This document shows, piece by piece, positions 7,751 to 15,643 of a stretch of DNA of 51,100 bases. The translations under genes were made by a program, and so were the position numbers. Under the pieces are notes generated by a model. The model saw nothing but the letters and a program-made list of their open reading frames with translations. It searched no databases and was not told the origin of the DNA. Each line of letters begins with the position of its first letter. Position 1 is the stretch's first letter. The stretch comes from Vampirovibrio chlorellavorus (GTDB taxonomy: Bacteria; Cyanobacteriota; Vampirovibrionia; Vampirovibrionales; Vampirovibrionaceae), in assembly GCA_903866275.1 (NCBI GenBank), contig CAIPMU010000009.1, positions 1-51,100 on the forward strand. The letters run 5' to 3'.

Positions 7751-9191
7751 GGGACACCATCCTTTCTGCCATTTGAATTGCTTTTAACATACTCCGGGCC
7801 TTGTTGCGGGTTTCTTCGTATTCGGCCTTGGGTTGCGAGTGATACACCACGCCCGCCCCGGCCTGCACATGCACCCGTCCGTCCTTGATCAGGGCCGAGC
7901 GGATGGCGATAGCCCCATCGGTGTTACCAAAGGGGTCGATATACCCGACCATCCCAGAGTATACGCCCCGTTGCTCGGGTTCCAGCTGGGCCAGCAGTTG
8001 CAGGGCCCGAATCTTGGGCGCGCCGCTTAGCGTGCCGCGGGGGAAGCAGGCCCGGATCATGTCGTAACCGCTTTTCTCCGGTTTTAAGGTGCCGGTGATT
8101 TCCGTGGCCAGATGCATGACATGGGCGTACCGGATCACCTGAGCGATGGGGCCCACGGCAATACTGCCCGGTCGGCACACCCGGCCCAGATCGTTGCGGC
8201 CCAGATCCACCAGCATGCGGTGCTCGGCCATTTCCTTGGCATCCGCCACCAGCTCGCGCCCCAGACGTTCGTCGCTTTCCGGGGTGGCACCCCGTTTGCG
8301 GGTGCCTGCCAGCGCCTTGAGGGTCACTTGCCCGTTGCGGCAGCGCACAAAGGTTTCCGGCGAAGAACCCAGATAGACAAATTCGGGGAAGTTCAGGTAG
8401 TACGCATAGGGTGAGGGGTTGAGTGCCGTCACCATGCGATAGACATCCAGCGGGGCGGCATTTAGAGGCATCGAAAATCGTTGTGCCAGCACAATCTGAA
8501 AGATCTGCCCTTCGATAATATACTGACGGGCCTGCTCCACGGCAGCCATAAAGGCCTCGGGCGTCACGGACGCTTCGACGCCCTGAAATGCAATGTCATC
8601 CGAGGGTTCTTCAAAGGGCATGGGTCGGGTGGTCTTGCCGAAGAAATGCCCCGCCATGGCCTCAGTCACCTGATCGCATAAAATTTGGGCCTGCGCCTCG
8701 TTTCGGTGGGAGACAAAGTAGATGCGGTGATAGAGGTGATCAAAGACGATCATGGAATCGTACAGGGCCATGTAGGCGTCTGGTACGTGGAGTACGTCGT
8801 TGATAGCTTGCGGGATATTCTCGAAGTAGCGGGTCATGCCATACCCCAGATAACCCACCCAACCGGCGGTTACGGGTAAATCGGCAAAGGGGGCGGGCAG
8901 GGGTTTGACTTTCGGCAGTCGTTCAGCCTGTAAGGCTTGCAGCATGGCAAACGGATCGCTGATCACTTCGGTGCGGGTGTGGCCAGTGGTAAAATCGCTG
9001 ATCTCCGCCAGACCTTCCTTCAGCCGGAAGGCCAGCACGGGATCGATTCCCATCAGGGAAAAGCGGGCGACTTGCTTGTCCCGGTCGGCGCTTTCAAAGA
9101 GAAAGGCCAGCGGAAATTTTTCGTATAACTTGCCAAACAGGGAGACCGGTGTTTCGGTATCGGAGAGAAAACTGCGAATAAAAGCGCTCAT
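7719..9191 (-). CDS. trpE: Anthranilate synthase component I
   Basis: Converts chorismate and ammonia to anthranilate. The ATG at 9191 is chosen over an upstream GTG because GGAGG lies 10 nt before it; this gives 490 residues. The N-terminal domain has FLFESAD at the position of the LLES tryptophan-binding motif for feedback inhibition. The chorismate domain has FQIVLAQRF, NPSPYAYYL, LAGTRKRG, MLVDLGRNDLGRV, HLATEITG, CFPRGTLSGAPKIRA and QAGAGVVYHS. The pattern is TrpE rather than PabB. First structural gene of the operon; its mRNA carries about 200 nt between the attenuator terminator and the start codon. Confidence 0.96.
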   Translation of the reverse strand: MSAFIRSFLSDTETPVSLFGKLYEKFPLAFLFESADRDKQVARFSLMGIDPVLAFRLKEGLAEISDFTTGHTRTEVISDPFAMLQALQAERLPKVKPLPAPFADLPVTAGWVGYLGYGMTRYFENIPQAINDVLHVPDAYMALYDSMIVFDHLYHRIYFVSHRNEAQAQILCDQVTEAMAGHFFGKTTRPMPFEEPSDDIAFQGVEASVTPEAFMAAVEQARQYIIEGQIFQIVLAQRFSMPLNAAPLDVYRMVTALNPSPYAYYLNFPEFVYLGSSPETFVRCRNGQVTLKALAGTRKRGATPESDERLGRELVADAKEMAEHRMLVDLGRNDLGRVCRPGSIAVGPIAQVIRYAHVMHLATEITGTLKPEKSGYDMIRACFPRGTLSGAPKIRALQLLAQLEPEQRGVYSGMVGYIDPFGNTDGAIAIRSALIKDGRVHVQAGAGVVYHSQPKAEYEETRNKARSMLKAIQMAERMVSHADAATGRHH

Positions 9192-9394
9192 GATCAACCA
9201 GCCTCCGGACACGGGAAAACAGCTTCAGTGTGCAGGGCGATTTCCGGCAACCTCGAAAGTCGGGTGGCAGGCGGTTGCTCTGTCGGGGTTTGGCGTTGTG
9301 GAAGGGTCATATCCAGTGAACCTCAATGCTTGTTATCATGGAAACAGTTGATACAACGAATGGGTTAAGAGTAAATGGCCAGGGGCTAAATTGC

Positions 9395-9425
9395 AAAAAG
9401 ACCACAGGGTTTGGGCCTGCGGTCT
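9395..9425 (-). terminator. trp attenuator terminator
   Basis: On the minus strand AGACCGCAGG pairs with CCTGTGGTCT (10 bp, one G-U), followed by TTTTT. It lies 34 nt after the trpL stop codon and about 200 nt before trpE. The upstream GGGCTGGGCTG (9461-9471) can pair with the CAGGCCCAAACCC part of the 5' arm and loop as a possible antiterminator. Confidence 0.88.
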
Positions 9426-9459
9426 GATTAAATCTGGGAATGATCACCCGTAAAGAGGG

Positions 9460-9561
9460 TCAGCCCAGCCCGGCAGGCAAGTTGGCAAAGCCTCGCCACC
9501 ACCAACCTTGGGCGGGGGCTTGCTGGGACTGTTCAAACATCTGGGGCATCATCGGTGTCAT
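9460..9561 (-). CDS. trpL: trp operon leader peptide
   Basis: A 33-codon open reading frame encoding MTPMMPQMFEQSQQAPAQGW, then WWRGFANLPAGLG and stop. Three consecutive TGG codons (residues 20-22, 9496-9504) lie two thirds of the way along. AGGA stands 6 nt before the ATG. The stop is followed by a mutually exclusive hairpin region and an intrinsic terminator, and then trpE. This is the arrangement of ribosome-mediated trp attenuation: stalling at Trp codons under tryptophan starvation would favour the antiterminator. The peptide itself is probably not functional. Confidence 0.9.
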   Translation of the reverse strand: MTPMMPQMFEQSQQAPAQGWWWRGFANLPAGLG

Positions 9562-9609
9562 GTAAATCCTGCTAAACTACCGAATCTCGGCGGGGAGATC
9601 TTCCATACA

Positions 9610-9637
9610 GCAAACCAATAGTTTGCCCAATTGTCAA
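9610..9637 (-). promoter_or_regulatory. trp promoter region with overlapping palindrome
   Basis: A clear -35 box TTGACA (9637 to 9632 on the minus strand) is followed by the perfect inverted repeat GCAAAC-N5-GTTTGC (9610-9626), which sits where the spacer and -10 should be. No good -10 hexamer is visible at 16-18 nt; TGTATG slightly further downstream is the nearest candidate. The palindrome is a candidate operator and does not resemble the enteric TrpR site. Confidence 0.5.
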
Positions 9638-9721
9638 GCCTGAATCCGGTTTTATGAGGGGAGCCTGCCTTGCTGTTTGGCCGGGTGCTGCTGGCCTCTG
9701 CCCGCGAGGTGTTTGAATGCC

Positions 9722-10375
9722 TTAATCTGCTTTGGCGCTGATGCCGTGAAACAGGGTTTCTACCAGCAGTTCCGCGGTTGCCGTGTGGTCAAATTCCCGG
9801 CCTTCCAGCATGCTTTTTTGCAGGGTGATGCTGTCAATCAGGCTGAGGTAGAGTATGGCCAGTTCTCGGGGTTTCAGTGGCTTGATTTCTTGTTTTTCAA
9901 TCCCTTCCTGGAACAGGTGTTCAAAGGGCTGGAGCAAATGAAGCTGGCTGGCTTCCATCACGCGTGATAGTGAATCGGTGCTTAAATAATTCTGGGCATC
10001 CCGCAGCATGGACAGCAATGAGGTGGGTGAAAACCGCAGATAGCCTTCGGAGAGGTGAATCAGTTTTTGCGCCAGGCTCATGTCCGGGCTGAGGTTGGCC
10101 GTGACGTAGTGGTGCCCGTAGCGCATCATGGCCATCAGGACTTCAACGAACAGGCCTTCTTTATCCCCGAAGTAGTAGTAGATGGTGGGTTTTTTTACCC
10201 CCACGGCATTCACAATGTCATTCAGGGATACGCCTTCAAATCCTTTTTGGCGAAAGAGCTTTTTGGCCTCTTCCAGAATGCGCTCGCGGGCATCTTTGGC
10301 GGGGCTGGCTGTCGTTCGGGTTGAGGGTTGGTCCGCGGGGAAGTGCGCTTGGGGTTCGGGTGTGAATTCTGTCAT
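9722..10375 (-). CDS. TetR/AcrR-family transcriptional regulator
   Basis: A 217-residue one-component repressor. After a Pro/Ser-rich tail of about 27 residues, the helix-turn-helix reads ARERILEEAKKLFRQKGFEGVS, then LNDIVNAVGVKKPTIYYYFG and DKEGLF, a textbook TetR DNA-binding domain. The C-terminal ligand domain is all-helical and not assignable. The ATG at 10375 is chosen because AAGGA lies 11 nt upstream; the longer frame would run through the neighbouring terminator. GGTATACC (10394-10401) lies just upstream, and ACGAACA (10413-10419) faces TGTTCGT (10438-10444); these are possible autoregulatory sites. It is co-oriented with and just upstream of the trp operon, but has no proven link to it. 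Confidence 0.85.
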   Translation of the reverse strand: MTEFTPEPQAHFPADQPSTRTTASPAKDARERILEEAKKLFRQKGFEGVSLNDIVNAVGVKKPTIYYYFGDKEGLFVEVLMAMMRYGHHYVTANLSPDMSLAQKLIHLSEGYLRFSPTSLLSMLRDAQNYLSTDSLSRVMEASQLHLLQPFEHLFQEGIEKQEIKPLKPRELAILYLSLIDSITLQKSMLEGREFDHTATAELLVETLFHGISAKAD

Positions 10376-10450
10376 TCGCTGGATGTTCCTTTGGTATACC
10401 TCCCAGTATAGGACGAACAAAGCAGTGCAGCTGATTCTGTTCGTTTCGAT

Positions 10451-10490
10451 AAAAAAGTCCACCGGTCGGCATTGATACTCCGACCGGTGG
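10451..10490 (-). terminator. Intrinsic terminator after the first beta-helix gene
   Basis: Perfect 11-bp stem CCACCGGTCGG/CCGACCGGTGG with a 10-nt loop, followed on the minus strand by ACTTTTTT. Confidence 0.92.
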
Positions 10491-10514
10491 CATGCAGGTG
10501 TCGAGGAGGTGTGA

Positions 10515-11750
10515 TTATTTCATCGCGGTGGTGGATTGAGGGCCATAGGCTGTGCCGTCCACGGTGTTGTTGAGAATGGAAACCCCGGTGCTGCCGCTGG
10601 TAATGCCAATGTATTTCCTGTTGGCAATGGCGGAGAGTTTATTATGGGTCACCCGGATTCCGTTGATCTTGCCACTTGTTTCCCACAGGGCGGGAATATA
10701 GCTGGCGGTTTCCGTGACCCCGCTCAGTGTGTTGTTATCCAGAATCAGATTGCTGGGCACATTCTGGAAGCCATTAATGGCCGGTTCATGCGAGTACCGA
10801 ATGCCCCGATTCACATTTTTGAGGGTGTTGCCGCTAATGGTGAAATTATCGCCCCAGGCAAAGCCGGGAATGCCTGCTGCGGTGTAAATGTTGATGGCGA
10901 CGCTTTTGATATTGGCGATGGTGTTATCCCGAATTTCCATGTTGTTGTAGTTGTTGATCTCCAATCCAAAGTGATCGCCACCGTTGACAACGTTATGGAT
11001 AAAATGGACATCTTCAGCCCCCGGCGTTCTGGAGGCGAATTTGATGGAGCCCCGCAGGTTGGCGAAACTGTTGTCCTGCATCAGGTAGTGGGCGGTACCA
11101 CCGTGAATGTTGTCCTGCACGGTGGTGGAGGTTTGATAAATATTGTTGAACACGTTGTTGGTCACGGTGGTGTTAAAACTATGCACGCCCACCACCGGAT
11201 CGCGTTCCCAGGTGGAGACTCTCAGGGCGGCGTTACCGATGTTGAAAAATTGATTGTGATCCACTTTAACCGTGTCGCAGGAGCCAAAGTAAACACCCTG
11301 ATCCGGCCAGTTGGGGTTGGCATTGGTGGCAAAACTGGTTTGTCCGTAAAACGCTATGCCGATTAACTCGATGTTTTTGCACATCCGGAAACTGAGCAGA
11401 TATTCGGCACTGGTGGCGCTGTCCCAGCCGGGCATTTTTACCAGTTGCGCGGGGTGACTTAAATCGGCTGAGGTGATGGTGGTGTTTTGCAGGCCTTGCA
11501 GGCTTATTTGCGCGCTCAGCAAGTATTTTCCGGGATTCAGTTTCAGGGTCCAGTGGGTGTTTTTATCGGGGCGGTTGACCAAAGCGTTCACGGCGTTGCG
11601 CAGTTCCGTGGTGTTCTGGCTGGCGCTGCTGGATGGGGTAACGGTGAGCACATGATTGATTTGATCCGTTTGAAAGGCGAAGGAAGGGGTTTGTACGAAC
11701 ATGGCCGACAAAAAAACAGATGCCAAAGAAAGACGGATGCTGTTCCGCAT
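10515..11750 (-). CDS. Secreted right-handed parallel beta-helix protein (paralogue 1)
   Basis: 411 residues with a signal peptide (basic start, hydrophobic core, likely cleavage after PSFA near residue 26). The rest is a run of Asn-, Ile- and Val-rich turns of about 20-25 residues (for example NNTTITSADLSHPAQ, LEINNYNNMEIRDNTI, NFTISGNTLKNV, LILDNNTLSG) typical of pectate-lyase-like beta-helices. I see no certain catalytic residues, so substrate is unknown; polysaccharide binding or cleavage is possible. Very similar throughout to the next gene upstream (12315-13529), so the pair arose by tandem duplication. GGAGAG lies 9 nt before the ATG. It has its own promoter at 12002-12030 and its own terminator. 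Confidence 0.8.
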   Translation of the reverse strand: MRNSIRLSLASVFLSAMFVQTPSFAFQTDQINHVLTVTPSSSASQNTTELRNAVNALVNRPDKNTHWTLKLNPGKYLLSAQISLQGLQNTTITSADLSHPAQLVKMPGWDSATSAEYLLSFRMCKNIELIGIAFYGQTSFATNANPNWPDQGVYFGSCDTVKVDHNQFFNIGNAALRVSTWERDPVVGVHSFNTTVTNNVFNNIYQTSTTVQDNIHGGTAHYLMQDNSFANLRGSIKFASRTPGAEDVHFIHNVVNGGDHFGLEINNYNNMEIRDNTIANIKSVAINIYTAAGIPGFAWGDNFTISGNTLKNVNRGIRYSHEPAINGFQNVPSNLILDNNTLSGVTETASYIPALWETSGKINGIRVTHNKLSAIANRKYIGITSGSTGVSILNNTVDGTAYGPQSTTAMK

Positions 11751-12001
11751 GGTGGTTCACTCTCCAGGGTTGCTCACTACACTCGATACAAAAATGGATT
11801 CGGAAAAACTGCTGCGAAGTGACGAGTCTTCGACAGCTGGTTGGGTTTTTCAGGGAATTTTGGCGTGACCGTTAAACGAAAACACAAAGCCCAACAATGC
11901 GACAGACGTTGCTGAAGTCGAGTCTGTTGGTGCTGAAGCGATCACTCCGCCGGAAGGCTTGATGAATCTTTCGGTTTGGGGATGTGGACTGGAATAAACT
12001 T
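11751..12001 (-). other. Long untranslated leader of beta-helix gene 1
   Basis: No gene is visible. If the promoter call is right, this is a transcribed 5' leader. It contains short dyads such as CGAAG/CTTCG near 11815-11832 but no recognisable riboswitch. Confidence 0.4.
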
Positions 12002-12030
12002 ATACTAGCAACGCGATATTTTCCTGACAA
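12002..12030 (-). promoter_or_regulatory. Predicted promoter of beta-helix gene 1
   Basis: TTGTCA, 17-nt spacer ending TGC, TAGTAT. The 11-mer TGCTAGTATAA recurs at the promoter of paralogue 2. Implies a 5' leader of about 245 nt. A palindrome CCGTT-N6-AACGG lies just upstream (12037-12052). Confidence 0.6.
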
Positions 12031-12245
12031 GCGCGGCCGTTTTGCAGAACGGAATGCGTCGGCGGATAGGGTCGTGCTTGCCTCAGCTGTTGAAATCCTG
12101 AATGGATGCACGATTGTGCCTGTTTTAATACTGCCAGCCTGACTAGCGGTGAACGACACAAAATTAGACGGTTGGTCGGTGTCAACTAGACAGGTGGCTG
12201 ATTTGCGCGTTTTGTCCGCTGTGTGGGTTTTCCCTGAAATCGAAC

Positions 12246-12280
12246 AAAGCCAGGCCTCTCTTTCGATGAGGCCTGACTTT
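12246..12280 (-). terminator. Terminator after beta-helix gene 2
   Basis: A 13-bp arm (12246-12258 with 12268-12280, one mismatch), followed on the minus strand by GTTCGATTT. Moderate T-run. Confidence 0.65.
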
Positions 12281-12314
12281 GTAGCGTGGGGCTGCGTTTT
12301 CCTGTGGTCAGGAT

Positions 12315-13529
12315 TTACTTCAGCCCTGTGCTGGACTGGGTGCCAAATGGCAGACCGTCCAGGGTGTTATCCAGAATGGAGACGTTGGTGCTGCCGGTGC
12401 TGACGCCAATGTATTTTTTATTGGTGATATTGCTCAGTTTGTTTTTGGTGATGCTGACCCCGTTGACGTTGCCATTGGTAACCCAAATGGCGGGAATATT
12501 CGGGACGTCATTCACATTGCTGAGGGTGTTGCTGTCGATGACCAGGTTTTGTGGCACATAGTCCGGGTTGTGTTCATACCGGATGCCTCGGCCGACTGTG
12601 TCGATGATATTGTTCGCAATGGTGAAATTATCCCCCCAGGGGAAGTCCACCGTACCACCGGTATAGATGTTCATCGCCACGCTCTTGATGTTGGAGATGC
12701 GGTTACCTCTTAGGTTGAACTTGGAGTAATTGTTGATCTCCAGTCCAAAGTGGTCGCCGCCATTGATCACGTTGTTAAAGAACTCGATATTTCCGGCACC
12801 CCCAGTGCGTGAGGCGAATTTGACCGATCCTCTCAAATTCACGAACGTGTTGTTGAGCCAGGTCGATGCGTTGGTGCCGCCGTGAATGTTATCCTGCACG
12901 GTGGTGGAGGTTTGATAGATGTTGTTGAACAGGTTATTGCTCACCATCGTTTTGAAACTATCGACACCCGCGATCGGATCCCGTTCCCAGGTGGCCACGC
13001 GCAGGGCGGCGTTGCCGAAGTTAAAGAATTTGTTGGAGTCCACTTTTACCACGTTGCAGGAGCCAAAGTACACCCCTTGATCGGGCCAGTAGGGATCGGC
13101 GTTTGCAGCGAAGCTGGTTTGTCCGTAAAATTCCAGGCCAATGAGTTGCACGTTTTGACACATACTGTTGAAGAGTAGATACTCCGCACTGGTGGCGCTG
13201 TCCCAGCCCGGCTTTTTAAGCAGCTGGGCGGGGTGTGTTAAATCCGCCGAGGTGATGATTGTGTTTTGCAGGCCGTTGGTGGTCACTTGCCCGGAAAGCA
13301 CATATTGACCGGGATTCAATTTGAGGGTCCATTGGGTGGTTTTGTCCGGTCGTTTCACCAGAAAGCCCAGCGCGTTCCGCATATCGGTGGTGGTTTTATT
13401 CATATCGGTGTTCGGGGTTAATGTCACCACATGGTTTACGGCATCGGTTTCGTAAGCCAGGGCGGCTGAGGCCTGTAACACCAATACGGAAGCCAGACCC
13501 ACAACGGGCCAGTTGAATAATTTACGCAT
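12315..13529 (-). CDS. Secreted right-handed parallel beta-helix protein (paralogue 2)
   Basis: 404 residues from the ATG at 13529, chosen over an in-frame GTG at 13538 because GGAG lies 8 nt upstream. Signal peptide MRKLFNWPVVGLASVLVLQA, cleaved about after ALA. The body repeats short Asn-rich beta-helix turns and can be aligned end to end with the 10515-11750 product; for example both contain GGDHFGLEINNY and TSTTVQDNIHGGT. No catalytic signature is certain. Predicted to act outside the cell or at the surface. It has its own promoter at 13918-13945 and a long leader, so the two paralogues are separate transcription units. Confidence 0.8.
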   Translation of the reverse strand: MRKLFNWPVVGLASVLVLQASAALAYETDAVNHVVTLTPNTDMNKTTTDMRNALGFLVKRPDKTTQWTLKLNPGQYVLSGQVTTNGLQNTIITSADLTHPAQLLKKPGWDSATSAEYLLFNSMCQNVQLIGLEFYGQTSFAANADPYWPDQGVYFGSCNVVKVDSNKFFNFGNAALRVATWERDPIAGVDSFKTMVSNNLFNNIYQTSTTVQDNIHGGTNASTWLNNTFVNLRGSVKFASRTGGAGNIEFFNNVINGGDHFGLEINNYSKFNLRGNRISNIKSVAMNIYTGGTVDFPWGDNFTIANNIIDTVGRGIRYEHNPDYVPQNLVIDSNTLSNVNDVPNIPAIWVTNGNVNGVSITKNKLSNITNKKYIGVSTGSTNVSILDNTLDGLPFGTQSSTGLK

Positions 13530-13538
13530 TTCACTCAC

Positions 13539-13911
13539 TCCATCTTGCTTGTCGTTGTTTCAGGGTTGTTTGGGTGCCTTGTATTTCATCGCAAATCAAC
13601 CCAGCCGGACTAAAACCCAACATCAGCCCTTTGATGAGAGACTCAGGGGTGAATATTGGGGGGGATTGTCGGGCTTGGTTATTTCGGATGAAAGGGGAGA
13701 GGGCGACGTTATTGAGTATGAGGGGACACTGGTTTTCCCGGCCGAAAAAGCGGGCTTGCAAACTGGATTAAAGTGGGCGAGCTGATTTTTTTCGGGCTGA
13801 AAACACCTGAGCCATGCAACTGGTTAACAGGTTATGTGCTCAATGCTGACTGCTCACTCACAGGAATAAACTGGAATCAAAAGGATTAATGGGTTCCGTT
13901 CTGTTAAGTTT
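13539..13911 (-). other. Long untranslated leader of beta-helix gene 2
   Basis: About 370 nt between the predicted start site and the ATG. Minus-strand frames here lack start codons with an SD. No known RNA element recognised. Confidence 0.4.
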
Positions 13912-13917
13912 GTTTTT

Positions 13918-13945
13918 ATACTAGCATATCTTATATTCAGTGCAA
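13918..13945 (-). promoter_or_regulatory. Predicted promoter of beta-helix gene 2
   Basis: TTGCAC, 16-nt spacer ending TGC, TAGTAT, with the same TGCTAGTATAA 11-mer as paralogue 1. Confidence 0.6.
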
Positions 13946-13959
13946 TCCTAATCTCTCAG

Positions 13960-13977
13960 CTTGTAACATAACGTAAA
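13960..13977 (-). promoter_or_regulatory. Degenerate HLR1-like site before beta-helix gene 2
   Basis: TTTACGTT-AT-GTTACAAG on the minus strand, 14 of 16 HLR1 positions, ending 14 bp before the -35 box, about -49 to -66 from the predicted start. Weak evidence on sequence alone; position is that of activating HLR1 sites in cyanobacteria. Confidence 0.3.
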
Positions 13978-14122
13978 GCCCCAATGGACGAGCTTTTTAG
14001 GGGTTTGTATGTCTGTAATTGCAAGCATTTCCGGCTGGTTTGAACCTCAGCGGTAAACGGGCCGAGTCGGGCCAGAAATCGATCGGTTGGGGGAGGAGGG
14101 GACCTGCCTCCAATCTGATCCG

Positions 14123-14935
14123 TTACTGAGGCGGGTGGCGAATCTCATCGATTTGCAGATCGGGTTCCTGCTGATCGGTTTCTGGCCGAAACCGGGTACG
14201 GGCTGCGTTGATTCGGGTGGCCTCCAGTTGGTAGATGCCGTAAACCTCGTCGACGACTTGGCCGTTTTTGATCGTTTGAATCTTGTTCAGGCTTTTGCCG
14301 CTGAACTGATCGCCGTTGACCGTGATGGTTGGAATTTCCTGATAAATGGCATGATCTCCGGCGGTACCCGATCGGTGAAAGGTGGCTTGATTGCCATCGG
14401 CGCGATCCACGCTGATGGAGGCGCGCGCGCCGTTCGTGGGATTGGTGACTGTAATTTCGTTTCCCTCGCGTTCCAGTAGCCAGATGTCATTGGAGTTGGG
14501 GCTATATAAGTCGGGGGCGTTGGTTTCAATCAGGCGGCCACTGACATTCCATTCGCCGTACATGGCGGGAGGCAGATAGAGCGTGTGGGTCACGGTGGCC
14601 GATAAAACCGGGGCGGATTCAGCGGGCGTTTGGGGGATGGATGACCTGATGGGAGATCGGGGCATGGTGATTCGGGTGGATTGGCCAGTCGTGGGGTGCG
14701 GTTTGGTGGACCGGGTGTCGGTGGATTTTCGCAGAAATGCGGGTGGTAAATCGGGTGGGATATAGCGATCCAGTGCCCGTGAACCGGAAGTGGATTGCTT
14801 GGCGGGTCGAGTGCCCAGATCCAGTTGTTGTGCCGGGGCGCGCAGTGGGATAAGGCACATCAGGCATATCAGCCCGCTTGCGGTAAGACTGCGCTTGCCG
14901 CTGTTTTTTCCGCGACTCAGGGTCATCCGGGTCAT
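14123..14935 (-). CDS. Secreted protein of unknown function
   Basis: 270 residues. A basic N-terminus and hydrophobic stretch (LTASGLICLMCLIPLRAPAQ) look like a signal peptide cleaved near residue 35. Residues 40-115 are Pro/Ser/Thr/Arg-rich and probably disordered. From about residue 115 a compact domain begins (LPPAMYGEWNVSGRLIETNAP), with alternating beta-type segments ending in a DEVYGIYQLEATRI strand; this could be a small beta-barrel, but I do not recognise the family. The ATG overlaps the acylphosphatase stop (ATGA), so the two are translationally coupled. Confidence 0.7.
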   Translation of the reverse strand: MTRMTLSRGKNSGKRSLTASGLICLMCLIPLRAPAQQLDLGTRPAKQSTSGSRALDRYIPPDLPPAFLRKSTDTRSTKPHPTTGQSTRITMPRSPIRSSIPQTPAESAPVLSATVTHTLYLPPAMYGEWNVSGRLIETNAPDLYSPNSNDIWLLEREGNEITVTNPTNGARASISVDRADGNQATFHRSGTAGDHAIYQEIPTITVNGDQFSGKSLNKIQTIKNGQVVDEVYGIYQLEATRINAARTRFRPETDQQEPDLQIDEIRHPPQ

Positions 14936-15246
14936 CGCCGGATCTCGAATGTCTCAATGGTTTCCCGCAACATCGGTTCCAGAACGGCCTGATCCTCGAT
15001 GGCCACATGCTCAACCATAGCCGAGGGCGGTCCTTGCTGCATCCAGTCCAGCAGTTGCTCAACGGTGTGCCGAGATCCCTGCACCCAGGCTTCCACCTGT
15101 CCGGTGGATAAATTGCGGCACCAGCCGGAGATGTTCAGTGCTCGGGCCAGCTCGGCCAGGTTGTATCGATAGCCAACCCCTTGCACTCGTCCGGAAATTA
15201 ACACGCGGCGGGCAATGGTTTCATCAGACGCTTTGGACGATGGCAT
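14932..15246 (-). CDS. acyP: Acylphosphatase
   Basis: Hydrolyses carboxyl-phosphate bonds such as acetyl phosphate. 104 residues, ferredoxin-like fold, cytosolic. The signature GRVQGVGYR supplies the phosphate-binding loop and the catalytic Arg27, and Asn45 in GWCRNLSTGQVE is the catalytic Asn. It heads a two-gene unit with the secreted protein at 14123-14935, with which it overlaps by 4 nt. The functional link between the two is not evident. Confidence 0.93.
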   Translation of the reverse strand: MPSSKASDETIARRVLISGRVQGVGYRYNLAELARALNISGWCRNLSTGQVEAWVQGSRHTVEQLLDWMQQGPPSAMVEHVAIEDQAVLEPMLRETIETFEIRR

Positions 15247-15643
15247 GGGCTTTACCTTTATCTCATCTGTTATCTCATCTGTACTGATACTTCATTGGTA
15301 CGGGTATCAAAAACCGTGTAGCAGGGTGTCTGGATAGCTCTGGACTCTGGTTTTGAAACGAACCGGGGCTGGTGTTTTTTGGGGGTGGTGAGGAACCCGT
15401 TGTCTCACGGGGCGTCTCCCTCGGGGGGAGGATGCGACTGAAATGCTACATGTGTCAGTCTATTGTAAGAAGGGTGGTTTGAAATTGTAAAGTGCCTTTC
15501 CCAAGGCTGAGTTTCCACCCTTCGGTGAGTCGTTTTCATGGTCGGGACCAGCTGCCATTCGTCGTTGATTTTTGTTTAAAACGGCATACCGTTGAGTTGT
15601 TCCGCTTCATATACCAGCTCGTCAGTCACCAGAAGGGGTACCC
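15247..15643. other. Intergenic region between divergent acyP and PDZ genes
   Basis: About 400 bp. Two ATTGTAA motifs occur near 15451 and 15473, but neither forms the paired HLR1 arrangement. No gene, RNA or convincing promoter seen. Confidence 0.4.

Noticed and set aside
13531-13761. 76-codon frame in the leader of beta-helix gene 2
   Set aside because: It starts at a TTG with no SD and overlaps the real start of the downstream gene.
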